A DNA stretch of 64,000 bases, taken from Erythrobacter sp. (GTDB lineage: Bacteria; Pseudomonadota; Alphaproteobacteria; Sphingomonadales; Sphingomonadaceae). Numbering within the stretch: the first letter of the stretch is position 1; each line of letters starts with the position of its first letter. The stretch lies in the NCBI GenBank assembly GCA_019739335.1, contig CP073261.1, positions 3,152,001 to 3,216,000 on the forward strand, read 5' to 3'. The notes below the pieces were generated by a model that saw nothing but the letters and a program-made list of their open reading frames with translations, had not been told where the DNA came from and made no database searches. A program made the translations under genes and the position numbers. Shown here one piece after another: positions 63,219 to 64,000 of the stretch.

Positions 63219-64000
63219 CTTCGCGCCTCTCACCTGGCCCCCGGTCCGTGTCGCCATCATCACGCTGGACAACCACCTGCGCGGCGCTGTCGATCGCGCC
63301 GACAGCCTGCTGCACAAAGAGAACATCGAACTGTCGCTCCATGCTGCGTCCGACTGGGACGACGGTGCGATTGCGCTGGAGCACAGCAAGAAAGCCATTG
63401 CCGAAGCCGACTTCGTCATCGTCACCATGCTGTTCCTCGACGATCACGTGCGCGCCATCCTGCCGACGCTCGAAGCGCGGCGCGAGAATTGCGACGCGAT
63501 GGTCTGCATGATGTCGGCGGGCGAAGTCGTGCGGCTCACCCGCATGGGCAATTACCGCATGGATGCGCCCGCCAAGGGGCCGCTGGCGCTGCTCAAGAAG
63601 TTGCGCGGCAATGCCGGGAAGAATGGCAAGCCGGGCGGCAGTTCGGGCGCGGGGCAGATGAAAATGCTGCGCCGCCTGCCCAAGATCCTGCGCTTCATCC
63701 CCGGCACCGCACAGGATGTGCGCGCCTATTTCCTCACCCTGCAATACTGGCTGGCGGGTTCGGAAGAGAACATGGTGGCGATGGTTCGCGCGCTGATCGA
63801 CCGCTATGCGGCGGGCGAGCGGCTGGTGCGGCGCGGCACGACCGGGGCGGCGGCGCCGCTCGAATATCCCGAAACCGGCGTCTATCACCCGCGCACCGAA
63901 CAGAAAATCAGCGAAAGTCTGCGCCTGCTGCCGCGCGGTGGCGGCGCGAACGGCACTGTCGGCGTGCTGCTGCTGCGGTCCTACCTGCTGGGCAAGGATA
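63208..64000 (+). CDS. bchH: Magnesium chelatase subunit H, N-terminal part (runs off the window)
   Basis: The first 264 codons of the large porphyrin-binding subunit. [20 protein letters not shown] and [42 protein letters not shown] are CobN/BchH N-terminal segments. ATG 63208 overlaps the last codons of bchB. It completes Mg chelatase with bchI and bchD. The 3' end, and probably bchL and bchM, lie beyond base 64000. Confidence 0.95.
   Translation, partial: MPANFAPLTWPPVRVAIITLDNHLRGAVDRADSLLHKENIELSLHAASDWDDGAIALEHSKKAIAEADFVIVTMLFLDDHVRAILPTLEARRENCDAMVCMMSAGEVVRLTRMGNYRMDAPAKGPLALLKKLRGNAGKNGKPGGSSGAGQMKMLRRLPKILRFIPGTAQDVRAYFLTLQYWLAGSEENMVAMVRALIDRYAAGERLVRRGTTGAAAPLEYPETGVYHPRTEQKISESLRLLPRGGGANGTVGVLLLRSYLLGKD

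Overview
The window is GC-rich, densely packed alphaproteobacterial DNA. Its right half is a bacteriochlorophyll photosynthesis gene cluster in the order bchIDO, crtCDF, bchCXYZ, pufBALMC, tspO/bchP/pucC/bchG/ppsR/ppaA and bchFNBH. This layout, the absence of pucBA (LH2) genes here, and the homogentisate and lignin-aromatic flavour of the left half suggest an aerobic anoxygenic phototroph of the Sphingomonadales, most like the Erythrobacter/Porphyrobacter group. The genus is an inference from gene order and protein flavour; no rRNA gene is present to test it.

Left region (1-10164): the 3' end of an aldehyde dehydrogenase, a PAP2 membrane protein and an AraC regulator precede a + strand gene set. 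That set encodes an alpha/beta hydrolase, a two-subunit PEP-synthase-like dikinase, a biotin carrier protein, a biotin-dependent carboxyltransferase, a HAD phosphatase and a heme-demethylase-like protein (DUF3445). The combination of dikinase, biotin carboxylase parts and phosphatase matches the logic of the acetovanillone/4-hydroxyacetophenone pathways (acv of Sphingobium SYK-6, hpe of Rhodococcus): phosphorylate the phenol, carboxylate the acetyl group, remove the phosphate. No biotin carboxylase subunit is visible.

10161-31456 is mostly housekeeping and transport. It holds a type I secretion operon without an obvious substrate; an unusual HupE-like/MBL/XdhC/MocA operon; a NodT-MacA-MacB-type efflux operon; a pirin; homogentisate catabolism (hmgA, fahA, maiA); and the bioBFDA biotin operon.

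31700-36910 carries a two-component module: an OmpR-type regulator followed by a small lipoprotein gene, facing a CHASE2 sensor kinase and a LysM/FecR protein.

37107-64000 is the photosynthesis cluster. Most genes overlap by ATGA junctions, so they are translationally coupled. TGT-N12-ACA palindromes, the PpsR/CrtJ operator, lie upstream of bchI, between crtD and crtF, upstream of bchC and (one mismatch) upstream of bchG. A further degenerate site with a long inverted repeat lies between ppaA and bchF. ppsR and its antirepressor ppaA are inside the cluster, so regulation is self-contained.

The most notable points are: palindromic repeat elements inserted in frame inside two enzymes (the biotin carrier and BchB); a crtC frame without a usable start codon that collides with crtD; a 41-codon ORF in the pufQ position; and the acv/hpe-like cluster joined to a heme-demethylase-like gene.
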